Source: Desulfobacteraceae bacterium
Lineage (GTDB): Bacteria > Desulfobacterota > Desulfobacteria > Desulfobacterales > Desulfobacteraceae
Length of the DNA stretch: 64,000 nt
Assembly: GCA_016744295.1 (NCBI GenBank)
Contig: JADGEQ010000003.1
Location: 1 to 64,000, forward strand
Direction of reading: 5' to 3'
Of the stretch, positions 25,285-34,535 are shown piece after piece (the stretch's first letter is position 1; every line of letters starts with the position of its first letter). The notes beneath the pieces are model-generated. The model ran no database searches. It was not told the DNA's origin and was given only the letters and a program-made list of their open reading frames with translations. A program made the translations under genes and the position numbers.

Positions 25285-26580
25285 CTATTGACGGATTTTT
25301 ACAGAATTGGCATGGGCATCCAGTCCTTCGGTCATGGCCAGCCGGATGACATCATCCGCCTCCTTTTTAAACGCTTGTTTGGAATAATGGATCAAGCTGG
25401 TTTTCTTGGTAAAGTTGTCCACACTCAATGCAGATGAAAACCGGGCAGTCCCGGCCGTGGGCAACACGTGGTTGGGGCCTGCGATATAATCTCCCATGGG
25501 TTCGGGCGTATAGGATCCGATAAAAAGAGCACCGGCATTGCGGATTCTGTCAATATAGTCAAAGGGTTCTTTGACGATGAGTTCTAAGTGTTCCGGGGCC
25601 AACCGGTTGGAAAGGGCGATGGCGGTTTCAATGTCCGGCACCAGCATGACGGCTCCGAAATTTTCGATGGATGCCCGGGCAATATCCTGGCGGGACAGAT
25701 TTGTCAGTTGTTTTTCCAGAGCTGAAATGGTTTTTTCGGCCAGCTCCCGGGAGTCGGTTACAAGAATGGAGGAGGCCATGACATCGTGCTCTGCCTGGGA
25801 AAGCAGATCGGCTGCAATAAAATCGGGGTTGGCATCCTGGTCTGCTATGATCAGAATTTCGCTGGGGCCTGCGATCATGTCAATTCCCACTGTTCCCGAG
25901 ACAATCTTCTTGGCCAGGGTCACGTAAATATTTCCCGGCCCCACAATCACATCCACCCGGGGAACCAGCTTGGTTCCATAGGCCAGGGCTGCGATGGCCC
26001 AGGCACTGCCCGCCTTGAATACAGAGGAAATCCCAACTTTTCGGGCTGCGGCAAGTATGTGGGGGTTGATCCGGCCGTTTTCCATGGGCGGGGTCATGAG
26101 GGTTATGGATTCCACCCCTGCCACCTTTGCCGGGATTCCCCCCATGAGAACCGAGGATACCAGGGGGGTTTTCCCTCCTTTGGCACCAGGGGCATACACG
26201 CCGGCAGCTTCCACAGGTTTAACCAACTGGCCCACCATAACCCCGTTTCTTGGGGTGTCGATCCATGAATTTTCTTTTTGTTTTAAATGGAATTCTGAAA
26301 GCTGGCTTACGGACCGGTCCAGGCTCTTTAAAAATGCCGGATCAATGGAATCCATGGCATGGTCAAACTCTTGTTCGGTGACTTTCAGGGACTCTCGGGT
26401 CACGGCCTTTGAATCAAATTGATTGGTATATTCCACCAGGGCCTGGTCACCCCTTTTTCTGACATCATCGATATAGTTCTGGACATTGTCATGATCTGTT
26501 TGGGAAAACCCCAACCCTCTTTCAATGGTGTCTTTGACTCTTTTCTCTGCCTGTTCCGAAGGGTATTGAAATATTTTCAT
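25285..26580 (-). CDS. hisD: Histidinol dehydrogenase
   Basis: Catalyses the last two steps of histidine synthesis (histidinol to histidine, NAD+, Zn2+). About 431 residues, the family norm, when started at ATG 26580 (MKIFQYP), which has AAGGA upstream. Conserved stretches: VYAPGAKGGKTPLVSSVLMGGIPA, VDVIVGPGNIYVTLAKK, GIDMIAGPSEIL, LLSQAEHD, AGALFIGSYTPEPMGDY and GPNHVLPTAGTARF. It stands alone, without other his genes nearby. Confidence 0.97.
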   Translation of the reverse strand: MKIFQYPSEQAEKRVKDTIERGLGFSQTDHDNVQNYIDDVRKRGDQALVEYTNQFDSKAVTRESLKVTEQEFDHAMDSIDPAFLKSLDRSVSQLSEFHLKQKENSWIDTPRNGVMVGQLVKPVEAAGVYAPGAKGGKTPLVSSVLMGGIPAKVAGVESITLMTPPMENGRINPHILAAARKVGISSVFKAGSAWAIAALAYGTKLVPRVDVIVGPGNIYVTLAKKIVSGTVGIDMIAGPSEILIIADQDANPDFIAADLLSQAEHDVMASSILVTDSRELAEKTISALEKQLTNLSRQDIARASIENFGAVMLVPDIETAIALSNRLAPEHLELIVKEPFDYIDRIRNAGALFIGSYTPEPMGDYIAGPNHVLPTAGTARFSSALSVDNFTKKTSLIHYSKQAFKKEADDVIRLAMTEGLDAHANSVKIRQ

Positions 26581-26750
26581 GACATCTTTCCTTTCCGTGT
26601 ATGATGCTATTTGGTGATCCACACATGGTATAATTGGGTTGATCAAAAACGATAACAAATAGTTTTTATATCAGAAGAAAGTGTGGAAGAACAATTAGAA
26701 TCTTAAAATGAGAAAAAAAAATCAGAATATAGCAGAGAAAACCATCTCTT

Positions 26751-27485
26751 TTACAGAATCTGGTCGAGAAATTTTTGGGTTCTATCCCATTTGGGGGCGG
26801 CAAAAAATATTTCAGGCGGGTTCTCTTCCACAATTTCACCACCATCCATGAAGATCATCCGGTGGGCAACCTGTTTGGCAAATCCCATTTCATGGGTGAC
26901 ACAGATCATGGTCATCCCATCCCGGGCGAGCTGTTTGATGACATCCAGCACCTCTTTGACCATTTCCGGATCCAAAGCAGAGGTGGGCTCATCAAAAAGC
27001 ATAACCCTGGGGTTCATGCACAAGGCCCTTGCAATTGCCGCACGCTGCTGCTGGCCCCCGGAAAGCTGGCCGGGCATTTTATGGGCCTGGTCCTGGATCT
27101 GTACCCGTTTAAGAAGGGTCATGGCTGTTTTTTCTGCCTTTTTCTTTGGCATTTTCAGAATCCATGTGGGGGCCAGTATAAGGTTTTCAAGAATTGTCAA
27201 ATGGGGAAAAAGATCGAAATTTTGAAACACCATCCCCACCTCCCTGCGGACACTGGCAATATTTTTCATTCGATGGGTCAGTTGGGTTCCTGCAACAATA
27301 ATTTTCCCTTTCTGATGGGTTTCTATACGGTTGATACAGCGAATCAGCGTTGATTTGCCAGATCCTGAAGGGCCGCAAATAACGATTATTTCCCCTTTTT
27401 GTACGCTTAAGTTTATATTTTTAAGAACATGGAAGTTTCCATACCATTTGCTTAAATTTGTAATTTCAATAACGGGGACGTTCAT
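26751..27485 (-). CDS. aapP: General amino acid ABC transporter ATP-binding protein
   Basis: About 244 residues; ATPase of a polar amino acid uptake system (GlnQ/AapP/BztD type). Walker [11 protein letters not shown]-loop [12 protein letters not shown], signature [15 protein letters not shown], Walker [16 protein letters not shown]-loop [13 protein letters not shown] at 27485 has GGAG seven bases upstream. Final gene of the aapJQMP operon, 16 bases after aapM. Confidence 0.93.
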   Translation of the reverse strand: MNVPVIEITNLSKWYGNFHVLKNINLSVQKGEIIVICGPSGSGKSTLIRCINRIETHQKGKIIVAGTQLTHRMKNIASVRREVGMVFQNFDLFPHLTILENLILAPTWILKMPKKKAEKTAMTLLKRVQIQDQAHKMPGQLSGGQQQRAAIARALCMNPRVMLFDEPTSALDPEMVKEVLDVIKQLARDGMTMICVTHEMGFAKQVAHRMIFMDGGEIVEENPPEIFFAAPKWDRTQKFLDQIL

Positions 27486-27501
27486 TTCATCTCTCCAGTG
27501 G

Positions 27502-28635
27502 TTACCACTGATTGCGGCGCTCAACGGATTTACCATACTGGCTCATGGAAAAACAGATAATCCAATATACCAGTGCACAAAAAACATAGGCTTCTGCATC
27601 ATATCCCAGCCATTCAGGATCCTGGGCAGATGCCTTGATCATTCCCAGAAAATCAAGCAGCCCCACAATGATCACAAGGGAGGTGTCCTTAAACAATGCC
27701 ACGCAGCGGCCAATGAGGGAAGGGATCACATGGCGCAGTGCCTGGGGCAAAACCACCAGCAGGGTGACTGTCCAGCTTTTGAGACCCAAAGAACCAGCAG
27801 CTTCTATCTGCCCCTGGGGAATAGCCTGTAGCCCTCCCCTTACCACCTCGGCAATATAGGCGGATGAAAAGAAAATGATACCGATCTGTACCCTCAGCAG
27901 GTTATTGATATCCATTCCCCGGGGTAAAAACATGGGCAGCATGACAGAGGCCATGAACAAAATGGTGATCAAAGGGACCCCTCGGATGCATTCAATAAAC
28001 CCTATGCAGAGTACCCGTATAAGCAGGAGGTTTGATCGCCGGCCAAGGGCCAATAATATTCCCAGGGGAATGGACAGGATAATACCGACGGCAGCAAGCC
28101 CTGTGCTCAACATCAAACCTCCCCACAGGGATTGTGCGACGGTTTCAAGGCCCAGTCCGCCATTGATCAGAAAAAACAGGGGCAGGGGCAAAAAAAACCA
28201 GAGCCCGATTAATTTCTTGGTGGAGAAAAGTCTAAAAGCAGTGGCACCACAGACAAGGGCAAAAATAAAAAAGGCCAGAACCGGGCGCCACAAAAATTGT
28301 TCCGGATAAAGACCCAGCATCAGCACCCTAAATTTTACAAAAACAAATGTCCAGCAAGCGCCTGTTTTCGCCACAACGCCTGTATTTACAAGATCAGGTG
28401 ACAAACTCCAGCTGGCATCAATAATTGCCCAACAAATCATGGGAGGAAGGGTTTTCCATAAAAAGAGAATTCCCACCACCGTGAGCAGGGAATTGATCTT
28501 GCTGCTGAAAAGATTTTCCCTGAGCCACCCGATGATGCCAACGGATTCCATGGGGGCCGGAAGGTCGGGGGCGGGAATGAAAATATGCAATTCTTCATTT
28601 TCAAGGGATTTGCGGGTATCAGATAAACTTGCCAT
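27502..28635 (-). CDS. aapM: General amino acid ABC transporter permease, AapM-like
   Basis: About 377 residues, inner membrane. Extra hydrophobic helices in the N-terminal half precede a conserved HisM-type permease domain, as in AapM/BztC. The permease region has [39 protein letters not shown] and the EAA loop [23 protein letters not shown] at 28635 follows AAGG and lies just past the aapQ stop. Confidence 0.9.
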   Translation of the reverse strand: MASLSDTRKSLENEELHIFIPAPDLPAPMESVGIIGWLRENLFSSKINSLLTVVGILFLWKTLPPMICWAIIDASWSLSPDLVNTGVVAKTGACWTFVFVKFRVLMLGLYPEQFLWRPVLAFFIFALVCGATAFRLFSTKKLIGLWFFLPLPLFFLINGGLGLETVAQSLWGGLMLSTGLAAVGIILSIPLGILLALGRRSNLLLIRVLCIGFIECIRGVPLITILFMASVMLPMFLPRGMDINNLLRVQIGIIFFSSAYIAEVVRGGLQAIPQGQIEAAGSLGLKSWTVTLLVVLPQALRHVIPSLIGRCVALFKDTSLVIIVGLLDFLGMIKASAQDPEWLGYDAEAYVFCALVYWIICFSMSQYGKSVERRNQW

Positions 28636-28637
28636 GC

Positions 28638-29798
28638 CTACCTTCCAATGAGCTGAGCTTTTGCATTCAGCCAGTTCATAACCATTGAGATCATGAGGTT
28701 GATGGTCATATACACCCCCATCCAAATGGCAATCACTTCGATTGCCTGGTCACTCTGACCAATTATGGTTCCCCCGATGGAAACCATATCCGGATAGCCT
28801 ATGGCAACAGCCAGGGAGCTGTTTTTCACCAGGCTGGTATAATCATTGGTGGTGGCGGGGATAATGACCCGAAGGGCCTGGGGAAGCACCACTTTTCTCA
28901 TGGTAAGTCCCGGGGTCAATCCAAGGGCATTGGATGAATTAATCTGACCACTGTTCACCGACTGAATTCCGCTTCTGACATTTTCTCCGATAAAAGCCGC
29001 CGTGTACAATACAAGTCCCAGCATCAGGGCTGAAAATTCAGGCCGTATCACCCACCCTCCCTTAAAGTTAAACCCCTTTAGCACAGCAAATTCCCATGAC
29101 ACAGGGCCCCCTGTCAGCCACCATGCCAAGGCCGGAATGGTGACCATGGCAATTACCCCCAGGGAAAACTTAGGGATTATCCGGCCGGTTTCTCTATGGA
29201 GCCGGGTGGCAAATCCATGGATCAGAAAGGCGGCAATAACGCCTGCCAGAGCAGCCAGGCAAACAATCCAAAAACCCGGTTCGGGAAGGGGTCTGGGCAG
29301 ATAGATTCCCCGGTTGTTCAAAAAGAACCCTCCAAAGGGGACCAGGCTTTTTTTGGGGATGGGCAGGGTAGCAAGCACAATGGAATAGGTAAAAAACAGG
29401 GTTAGAAGCAGGGGGACATTTCTCAAAACCTCTACATAGATCTCGGCCATCTTTGAGATAAGCCAGTTCCCGGATACCCGGGCAACTCCCACTATTATTC
29501 CCAGAATTGTGGCCAGCCCAATTCCTATAATTGCCACATAGAGGGTATTGAGTATGCCCATGAGAAACGCATATCCATAGGAATCAGCCGGGGAGTAGGG
29601 CAAAAGGGAGTTGCTGATGGGCATCCCGGATTCCAGGGACAAAAAACCAAAGCCCGATGCAATATTTCTATCCTCAAGGTTTGCCTGGGTATTGACCAAT
29701 AGCCCATGGGCTGCATATAAAATGATGCCGATAACCACAGCCTGGAGCACCAGGGTGGTAAAAAGGGATTTTGAGACGGATAATGCCGGTTTTTTCAA
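28638..29798 (-). CDS. aapQ: General amino acid ABC transporter permease, AapQ-like
   Basis: About 386 residues. HisM-type permease split by a long insertion, as in AapQ/BztB. The first part has ILNTLYVAIIGIGLATILGIIVGVAR and EVLRNVPLLLTLFFTYS; the second has YTAAFIGENVRSGIQSVNSGQ and [19 protein letters not shown]. The likely start is TTG at 29798 with AAGG eight bases upstream, because in-frame sequence further upstream runs through a GC hairpin and the end of aapJ. The start is therefore less certain than the gene. Confidence 0.88.
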   Translation of the reverse strand: MKKPALSVSKSLFTTLVLQAVVIGIILYAAHGLLVNTQANLEDRNIASGFGFLSLESGMPISNSLLPYSPADSYGYAFLMGILNTLYVAIIGIGLATILGIIVGVARVSGNWLISKMAEIYVEVLRNVPLLLTLFFTYSIVLATLPIPKKSLVPFGGFFLNNRGIYLPRPLPEPGFWIVCLAALAGVIAAFLIHGFATRLHRETGRIIPKFSLGVIAMVTIPALAWWLTGGPVSWEFAVLKGFNFKGGWVIRPEFSALMLGLVLYTAAFIGENVRSGIQSVNSGQINSSNALGLTPGLTMRKVVLPQALRVIIPATTNDYTSLVKNSSLAVAIGYPDMVSIGGTIIGQSDQAIEVIAIWMGVYMTINLMISMVMNWLNAKAQLIGR

Positions 29799-29823
29799 AG
29801 AATCTGCCTTGGCAAAAAATAAA

Positions 29824-29839
29824 GGGGGCCGCAGCCCCC
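29824..29839 (-). terminator. Intra-operon attenuator between aapJ and aapQ
   Basis: On the minus strand GGGGGC-TGCG-GCCCCC is followed by TTTATTTTTT. It lies just after aapJ and before aapQ. Partial termination here would give more binding protein than permease, as is common in ABC uptake operons. Confidence 0.75.
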
Positions 29840-29853
29840 CGGATTGGAAAAAA

Positions 29854-30876
29854 TTATCTGATGGGCAGCGCGTATTGAAGCCCGCCCTGGGTCCACAATT
29901 TATTAACACCCCTGGGGATGTTTAGTTTTGTTGCCGGCCCGAAATGGCGGTCATAAATTTCCCCATAGTTGCCCACCGCCTGGATGGCGCGAACCAGCCA
30001 GGCTTGATCAAGCCCGAGATAACTGCCGGTGTCGCCTGATTTACCAAGCATCCGCTGGATAACCGGATTGATGGATTTTTCTTTCATTTCAAGTACATTG
30101 GCCTGGGTAATACCGTTCTCTTCAGCAGCAATAAGACCATTGATAACCCAGGTAACAATATCCTTCCACTGGTTGTCTCCGTGCCGTACCAGGGGAGCCA
30201 GAGGTTCCTTTGAAATAACTTCCGGCATGATCTCGTGGGCCTGGGGGTTGGCAAGGGTTGTTCTCAGGGAAGCCAGCTGGCTGATATCCGTGGTAAAACA
30301 ATCACACCGGCCAGTGGCATAAGCATTGAGGGCCTCTTTCTTGCCGTCAAACACAAGGGCTTCGATTTTAATCTTATTGGCCCTTGCAAAATCAGCAAGA
30401 TTGAGCTCTGATGTGGTACCGGCAGTTACACAGACGGTGGCCCCATCAATTTTTTGGGCCGAGTCAACCCCCAGGGCTTTGGAAACCATGAATCCCTGGC
30501 CGTCATAAAAAACGATTTTAGTGAAATCCACCCCTTGTTTTCCATCTCTTTTCAGGGTCCAGGTGGTGGTTCTGGATGTCAGGTCAACCTGACCGGAAGA
30601 TACGGCAATAATTTTTTGTTTGGACGCCAGGGGAACAAATTTCACTTTTTTGGGGTCTGCCAAAACCGAGGCTGCGACCGCGCGGGCCATATCAACATCA
30701 AAGCCCTTCCATTGTCCTGTGGAATCGGGAATGGAAAATCCCGGAACCCCTTCACTGATACCGCAGGTCAGAATATCTTTTTTTAAGACATCCTCAAGAG
30801 TACCAGCCCAGGCCGCTGAAGCTGCCATGACAATGGGCAGCCCCAGAACAATCAGTACACGCAATAACTTTTTCAC
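29854..30876 (-). CDS. aapJ: General amino acid ABC transporter periplasmic binding protein
   Basis: 340-residue family 3 solute-binding protein of the AapJ/BztA type. A signal peptide (MKKLLRVLIVLGLPIVMAAS, cleaved near AWA-G) precedes LTCGISEGVPGFSIPD, GFDVDMARAVAASVL, SGQVDLTSRTTTWTLKRD and a long C-terminal lobe typical of this subgroup. First gene of aapJQMP; its operon probably imports polar amino acids. Confidence 0.92.
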   Translation of the reverse strand: MKKLLRVLIVLGLPIVMAASAAWAGTLEDVLKKDILTCGISEGVPGFSIPDSTGQWKGFDVDMARAVAASVLADPKKVKFVPLASKQKIIAVSSGQVDLTSRTTTWTLKRDGKQGVDFTKIVFYDGQGFMVSKALGVDSAQKIDGATVCVTAGTTSELNLADFARANKIKIEALVFDGKKEALNAYATGRCDCFTTDISQLASLRTTLANPQAHEIMPEVISKEPLAPLVRHGDNQWKDIVTWVINGLIAAEENGITQANVLEMKEKSINPVIQRMLGKSGDTGSYLGLDQAWLVRAIQAVGNYGEIYDRHFGPATKLNIPRGVNKLWTQGGLQYALPIR

Positions 30877-31000
30877 GATATTCCCCTTTTTTTGTAATTA
30901 TTCACAAGCAAATGTGAGAATTAAGCTGCACGACATAGATCTGTGTATGATGAAACCATGTTTACACTTGATTACCGGTATCATCTTACTAAAGATTCGT

Positions 31001-31076
31001 ACATAGGACAGGATATTGCGCTTTGTCAAGTTAATCCGATGGAAACTTGACAAAAGCCATCTTCCCATCCTAATAT
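31001..31076. promoter_or_regulatory. Symmetric divergent promoter pair, aapJ / binding protein-kinase operon
   Basis: Within the 356-base divergent gap, TGTCAAGTT (31024-31032) and AACTTGACA (31044-31052) form a perfect 9-bp inverted repeat. Each arm is a TTGACA -35 facing outward. On plus, TAATAT (31071-31076) sits 18 bases after TTGACA. On minus, CTATGT (31006-31001) sits 17 bases after. The rest of the gap is AT-rich and shows no gene. Confidence 0.5.
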
Positions 31077-31232
31077 TGAGCATCCTATATTGCATAAAAC
31101 TGCGTTTAATGTTCCCTGATTAAAGTTATCATAACCGGCTGTTTGATTCTGAATGATATTGTAATATTTCAATAAGATTATGAAGTTGTGTCCATACTAG
31201 ATGAAGCTGTGCCTATCCGAATAGGAGGAATC

Positions 31233-32039
31233 ATGAAAAAAATTATATTGTGTATGGCGATAATGGCGTGGATCTCTATTCTGGCCGGATCTTTTCTATA
31301 TGCTTCAGAGGCCGATGCATTAAATCTGCAGGGAAAAACCATAAAAATAGGTACGGATCGATGGCCACCCCATGAAGATATTTTTAATGTAGCGGCACCT
31401 GGGCTATGTACCGAAGTGGTTCGACATGTTTTTGAAATAATGAAGGTTAAGATAACCATTACCCAGTATCCCTGGGCACGGGCGGTGGATCACATTTTTA
31501 AGGGAAAGAACGATGCATTGTTCTGTGCCCTTTATACGGAAAAGAGAACCGAGCATTGCTATTACCCGAAAGAGCCCATTACAACCCTTAAATACCTTCT
31601 TTTCATTAAAAAAGAAAACAGGGACCGCTTGCCCTTTAACGCCTATGAGGATCTGATTGACAAGCGGATTGGCGTTGTAAGAGCATTTGCCTATCCCGAT
31701 GCGTTTTGGAATTTCATTAAAAAACATAATAATTTCCAGGAAGTTGAAAGCGATGATCTCAACTTCAAGAAACTGATGACAGGCCGAATTGATTATGCCA
31801 TTGCCGACTTTGCCAATGGTACATTGCTGATGAAAAAAATGAAATTGGCAGATCAGATTGAACCGTTGTTTTCCAAGGTAATTCAAGAAAGCGAGCTCTA
31901 TATCATCTTCAGCAAAAAAACAATTACCCCCGGTTTTGTAAATATTTTTTCAGAAAGCCTGAGGCAATTCAAACAGACCGAAACCTACACAAGAATCAAT
32001 GAGAAATATTATGGGGCCAAAAATTGCTGTTTCGACTGA
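31233..32039 (+). CDS. Periplasmic solute-binding protein (family 3-like), kinase partner
   Basis: About 268 residues. ATG at 31233 follows AGGAGG. A signal peptide (IILCMAIMAWISILAGSFLY) leads into a family 3-like binding fold: KTIKIGTDRWPPHED, EVVRHVFEIMKVKITITQYPW, DKRIGVVRAFAYPDA, MTGRIDYAIADFANG and IIFSKKTITPGF. No transporter permease adjoins it on this strand. Its 3' end overlaps the start of a membrane hybrid kinase gene by 16 bases, so it probably senses a ligand for the kinase rather than importing it. The ligand is unknown. Confidence 0.82.
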   Translation: MKKIILCMAIMAWISILAGSFLYASEADALNLQGKTIKIGTDRWPPHEDIFNVAAPGLCTEVVRHVFEIMKVKITITQYPWARAVDHIFKGKNDALFCALYTEKRTEHCYYPKEPITTLKYLLFIKKENRDRLPFNAYEDLIDKRIGVVRAFAYPDAFWNFIKKHNNFQEVESDDLNFKKLMTGRIDYAIADFANGTLLMKKMKLADQIEPLFSKVIQESELYIIFSKKTITPGFVNIFSESLRQFKQTETYTRINEKYYGAKNCCFD

Positions 32040-34513
32040 TTCATCCTTTTCAAAGTAATAAAGATAAAAAACTGGCGAAACAACTGCTGTTTTATATTCT
32101 GCTGTTCAGTTCCTTTTTTACCCTTCTGGCGGCCATTGTACAATTGTGGATGGACTATCGCAAAGACCTGGGACTGATTGAAAAACAAATTCTTCAGATC
32201 AGCGAGAGCTATATGAGCAGCTTGTCCCTGAGCATTTGGAACATGAATGAAAAGCATCTATATGCCCAGTTGAACGGTATTTTGCAATTGCCTGAAATCT
32301 CCTGCATTGAGGCAAAAACCATTGATGCGCTCTATCAGGTGGGACAAAAACCTCCCCAAGGCAGGCAGGTCGCATTTCCGGTGCCCATTATATACAAAGA
32401 CACCCATGGGCAGTTTGTTCCAGAACAGGTGGGTGTTTTAACCATTTATGGAGATCTGGGATATATCCGAAGCCGTCTGAAAGATCGAATAGTCGTTATT
32501 CTCACCACCCAGACCATTAAAACCTTTTCCGTCTCCATTTTTATCCTGTTTGTTGTCTGGCACTTGATTACCCGGTATCTCTACACCATGGCCGACTACG
32601 CACGAAGGCTGAATGTGGATACTCTGGATCTGCCGTTGGTTCTGGACCGGAACGTTCTGAAGGGGAAAAAGAATGCCAAAAACAACGAGCTTTTCATGGT
32701 GGCCGATGCCATCAATGATATGCGAAAGAATCTTCAGAATGCCAATGACAGCCTCAGAAAACACAGGGATCAGCTCGAAGAAACCGTGGCCGAACGTACC
32801 GGGCTATTAGAGGAGCAGGCAGTTGAACTGAGAGATGCAAAGGAGGTTGCCGAAGCGGCCAGCCAGGCAAAAAGTGATTTCCTTGCCAATATGTCCCACG
32901 AAATCAGAACCCCCATGAATGCCATTCTGGGATTTACGGAAATATTGTCTGAAAAGGAAGCTGACCAGCAGAGAAAAATCTATTTCAATGCCATTCAATC
33001 CAACGGCCAGGCCTTGATGAACCTGATCAATGATATCCTGGATCTCTCCAGGATTGAGGCGGGAAAGATGAAGCTGGAATACAAGGCCGTATCTCTGGAA
33101 ACACTTTTCAATGACATCAAAACCCTGTTTCTGGGGAAGGCAAAAGAAAAGGGTGTTGAACTGAGCGTGAATATTATGCCCGGCCTTCCCCCAGCCCTGC
33201 TGCTTGATAGTGCCCGGTTGCGCCAAATTCTCATCAATCTTGTGGGAAATGCCCTGAAATTTACAGCCAAGGGGTATATCCGGCTCTCAATTGAATACCC
33301 GGCGCCGGATACCGGCTCAGGCGGTTCCCACCACGGCGCGGTTGATATCCGTTTTTCTGTGGCGGACAGCGGCATGGGGATTCCACCGGATCAGCGGGAG
33401 TTAATTTTTAACACCTTTACCCAGCTCAAGGGGCAGAAGTTTTCTGAACATGGCGGAACAGGACTGGGACTGGCCATCACCCGGCGGTTGGTGGAGATGA
33501 TGAACGGATCCTTGTGTGTTCAAAGTAAGGAGGGCAAGGGAAGCCTTTTTACCGTTGACTTAAAAAATGTTGAGGTGCCTTCTGATCTATCCTCCCGGGA
33601 GGATGAAAAAATCAATATGTTTGATCCAAATTTGATCCGATTTGAACGAGCCACCCTATTAATTGTGGATGATATTGACTACAATAGAGAACTGCTGAAA
33701 GGATTCCTTCAAGGATATGATCTGTCGCTGGTCGAGGCTGAAAACGGCCGGGAAGCCATTGAAAAAAGTGAAGCCGATCCTCCGGATCTAATTCTGATGG
33801 ACATGAAAATGCCGGTAATGGATGGGTACAGGGCTGTGGATATTCTCAAACAGCATCCAGAACTCTCCCATATTCCCATTGTGGCGATTACGGCATCTGC
33901 CATGAAGGAGGATGAAAAACTCATCAAACGTATGTGCCAGGGCTATCTTTCCAAACCTGTCGGGAGAACTGATTTCATATCCATGCTGATGACCTGCCTT
34001 CCGCATACCCGTTTAGAAGGCAGCATGGGTGATAAAAAGAGTGAAACAACAGCAATGAATTATCCTGCTAAAGAAGAGGTGGAAAAGCAAGAACCTTTGA
34101 CAGCTGATGTCGCCAAGCCCAGGGTTGTGAAAAATATTCTTTTTATTGACGATGAACCGGCTTTGGTGGAAATCGGAATGCTGTTCCTTGAGCAATTGGG
34201 ATATTGTGTGAGCACCCAAACAGACAGCAGAAAGGCACTTGCCATTTTCAAACAGGATCCAGATGCCTTTGACCTGGTCATCACGGATTATTCAATGCCT
34301 GAAATGACAGGGCTTGAACTTGCCGTATTATTGAAACGGATAAAGCCATCTCTTCCCGTGATTGTATGTTCAGGGTTTGATATGGGTGCGGAAAAAGAAA
34401 ATAAACATATCGGTATCGATGGTTTTATAACCAAACCGTTTATGAAGAAAACCCTTGCAGATGTCATTGAAAATTTAAAACAGGGAGAGTCGAAAAGGGT
34501 GAAAAAGATCTAA
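32024..34513 (+). CDS. Membrane hybrid histidine kinase with two receiver domains
   Basis: 829 residues. Two membrane helices (about 20-43 and 167-188) flank a periplasmic domain of about 120 residues. A coiled coil (DSLRKHRDQLEETVAERTG) precedes HisKA with FLANMSHEIRTPMNAILG and an ATP-binding domain (VGNALKFT, DSGMGIPPDQRELIFNTF, GTGLGLAI). Two receivers follow: LLIVDDIDYNRELL / LILMDMKMPVMDG and ILFIDDEPALVEIG / LVITDYSMPEMTG. There is no HPt domain, so a separate phosphotransfer protein may be needed. The likely TTG start lies inside the preceding binding-protein gene. Confidence 0.9.
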   Translation: MLFRLIHPFQSNKDKKLAKQLLFYILLFSSFFTLLAAIVQLWMDYRKDLGLIEKQILQISESYMSSLSLSIWNMNEKHLYAQLNGILQLPEISCIEAKTIDALYQVGQKPPQGRQVAFPVPIIYKDTHGQFVPEQVGVLTIYGDLGYIRSRLKDRIVVILTTQTIKTFSVSIFILFVVWHLITRYLYTMADYARRLNVDTLDLPLVLDRNVLKGKKNAKNNELFMVADAINDMRKNLQNANDSLRKHRDQLEETVAERTGLLEEQAVELRDAKEVAEAASQAKSDFLANMSHEIRTPMNAILGFTEILSEKEADQQRKIYFNAIQSNGQALMNLINDILDLSRIEAGKMKLEYKAVSLETLFNDIKTLFLGKAKEKGVELSVNIMPGLPPALLLDSARLRQILINLVGNALKFTAKGYIRLSIEYPAPDTGSGGSHHGAVDIRFSVADSGMGIPPDQRELIFNTFTQLKGQKFSEHGGTGLGLAITRRLVEMMNGSLCVQSKEGKGSLFTVDLKNVEVPSDLSSREDEKINMFDPNLIRFERATLLIVDDIDYNRELLKGFLQGYDLSLVEAENGREAIEKSEADPPDLILMDMKMPVMDGYRAVDILKQHPELSHIPIVAITASAMKEDEKLIKRMCQGYLSKPVGRTDFISMLMTCLPHTRLEGSMGDKKSETTAMNYPAKEEVEKQEPLTADVAKPRVVKNILFIDDEPALVEIGMLFLEQLGYCVSTQTDSRKALAIFKQDPDAFDLVITDYSMPEMTGLELAVLLKRIKPSLPVIVCSGFDMGAEKENKHIGIDGFITKPFMKKTLADVIENLKQGESKRVKKI

Positions 34514-34535
34514 GGGACACCTCTTGCCCTGCACC

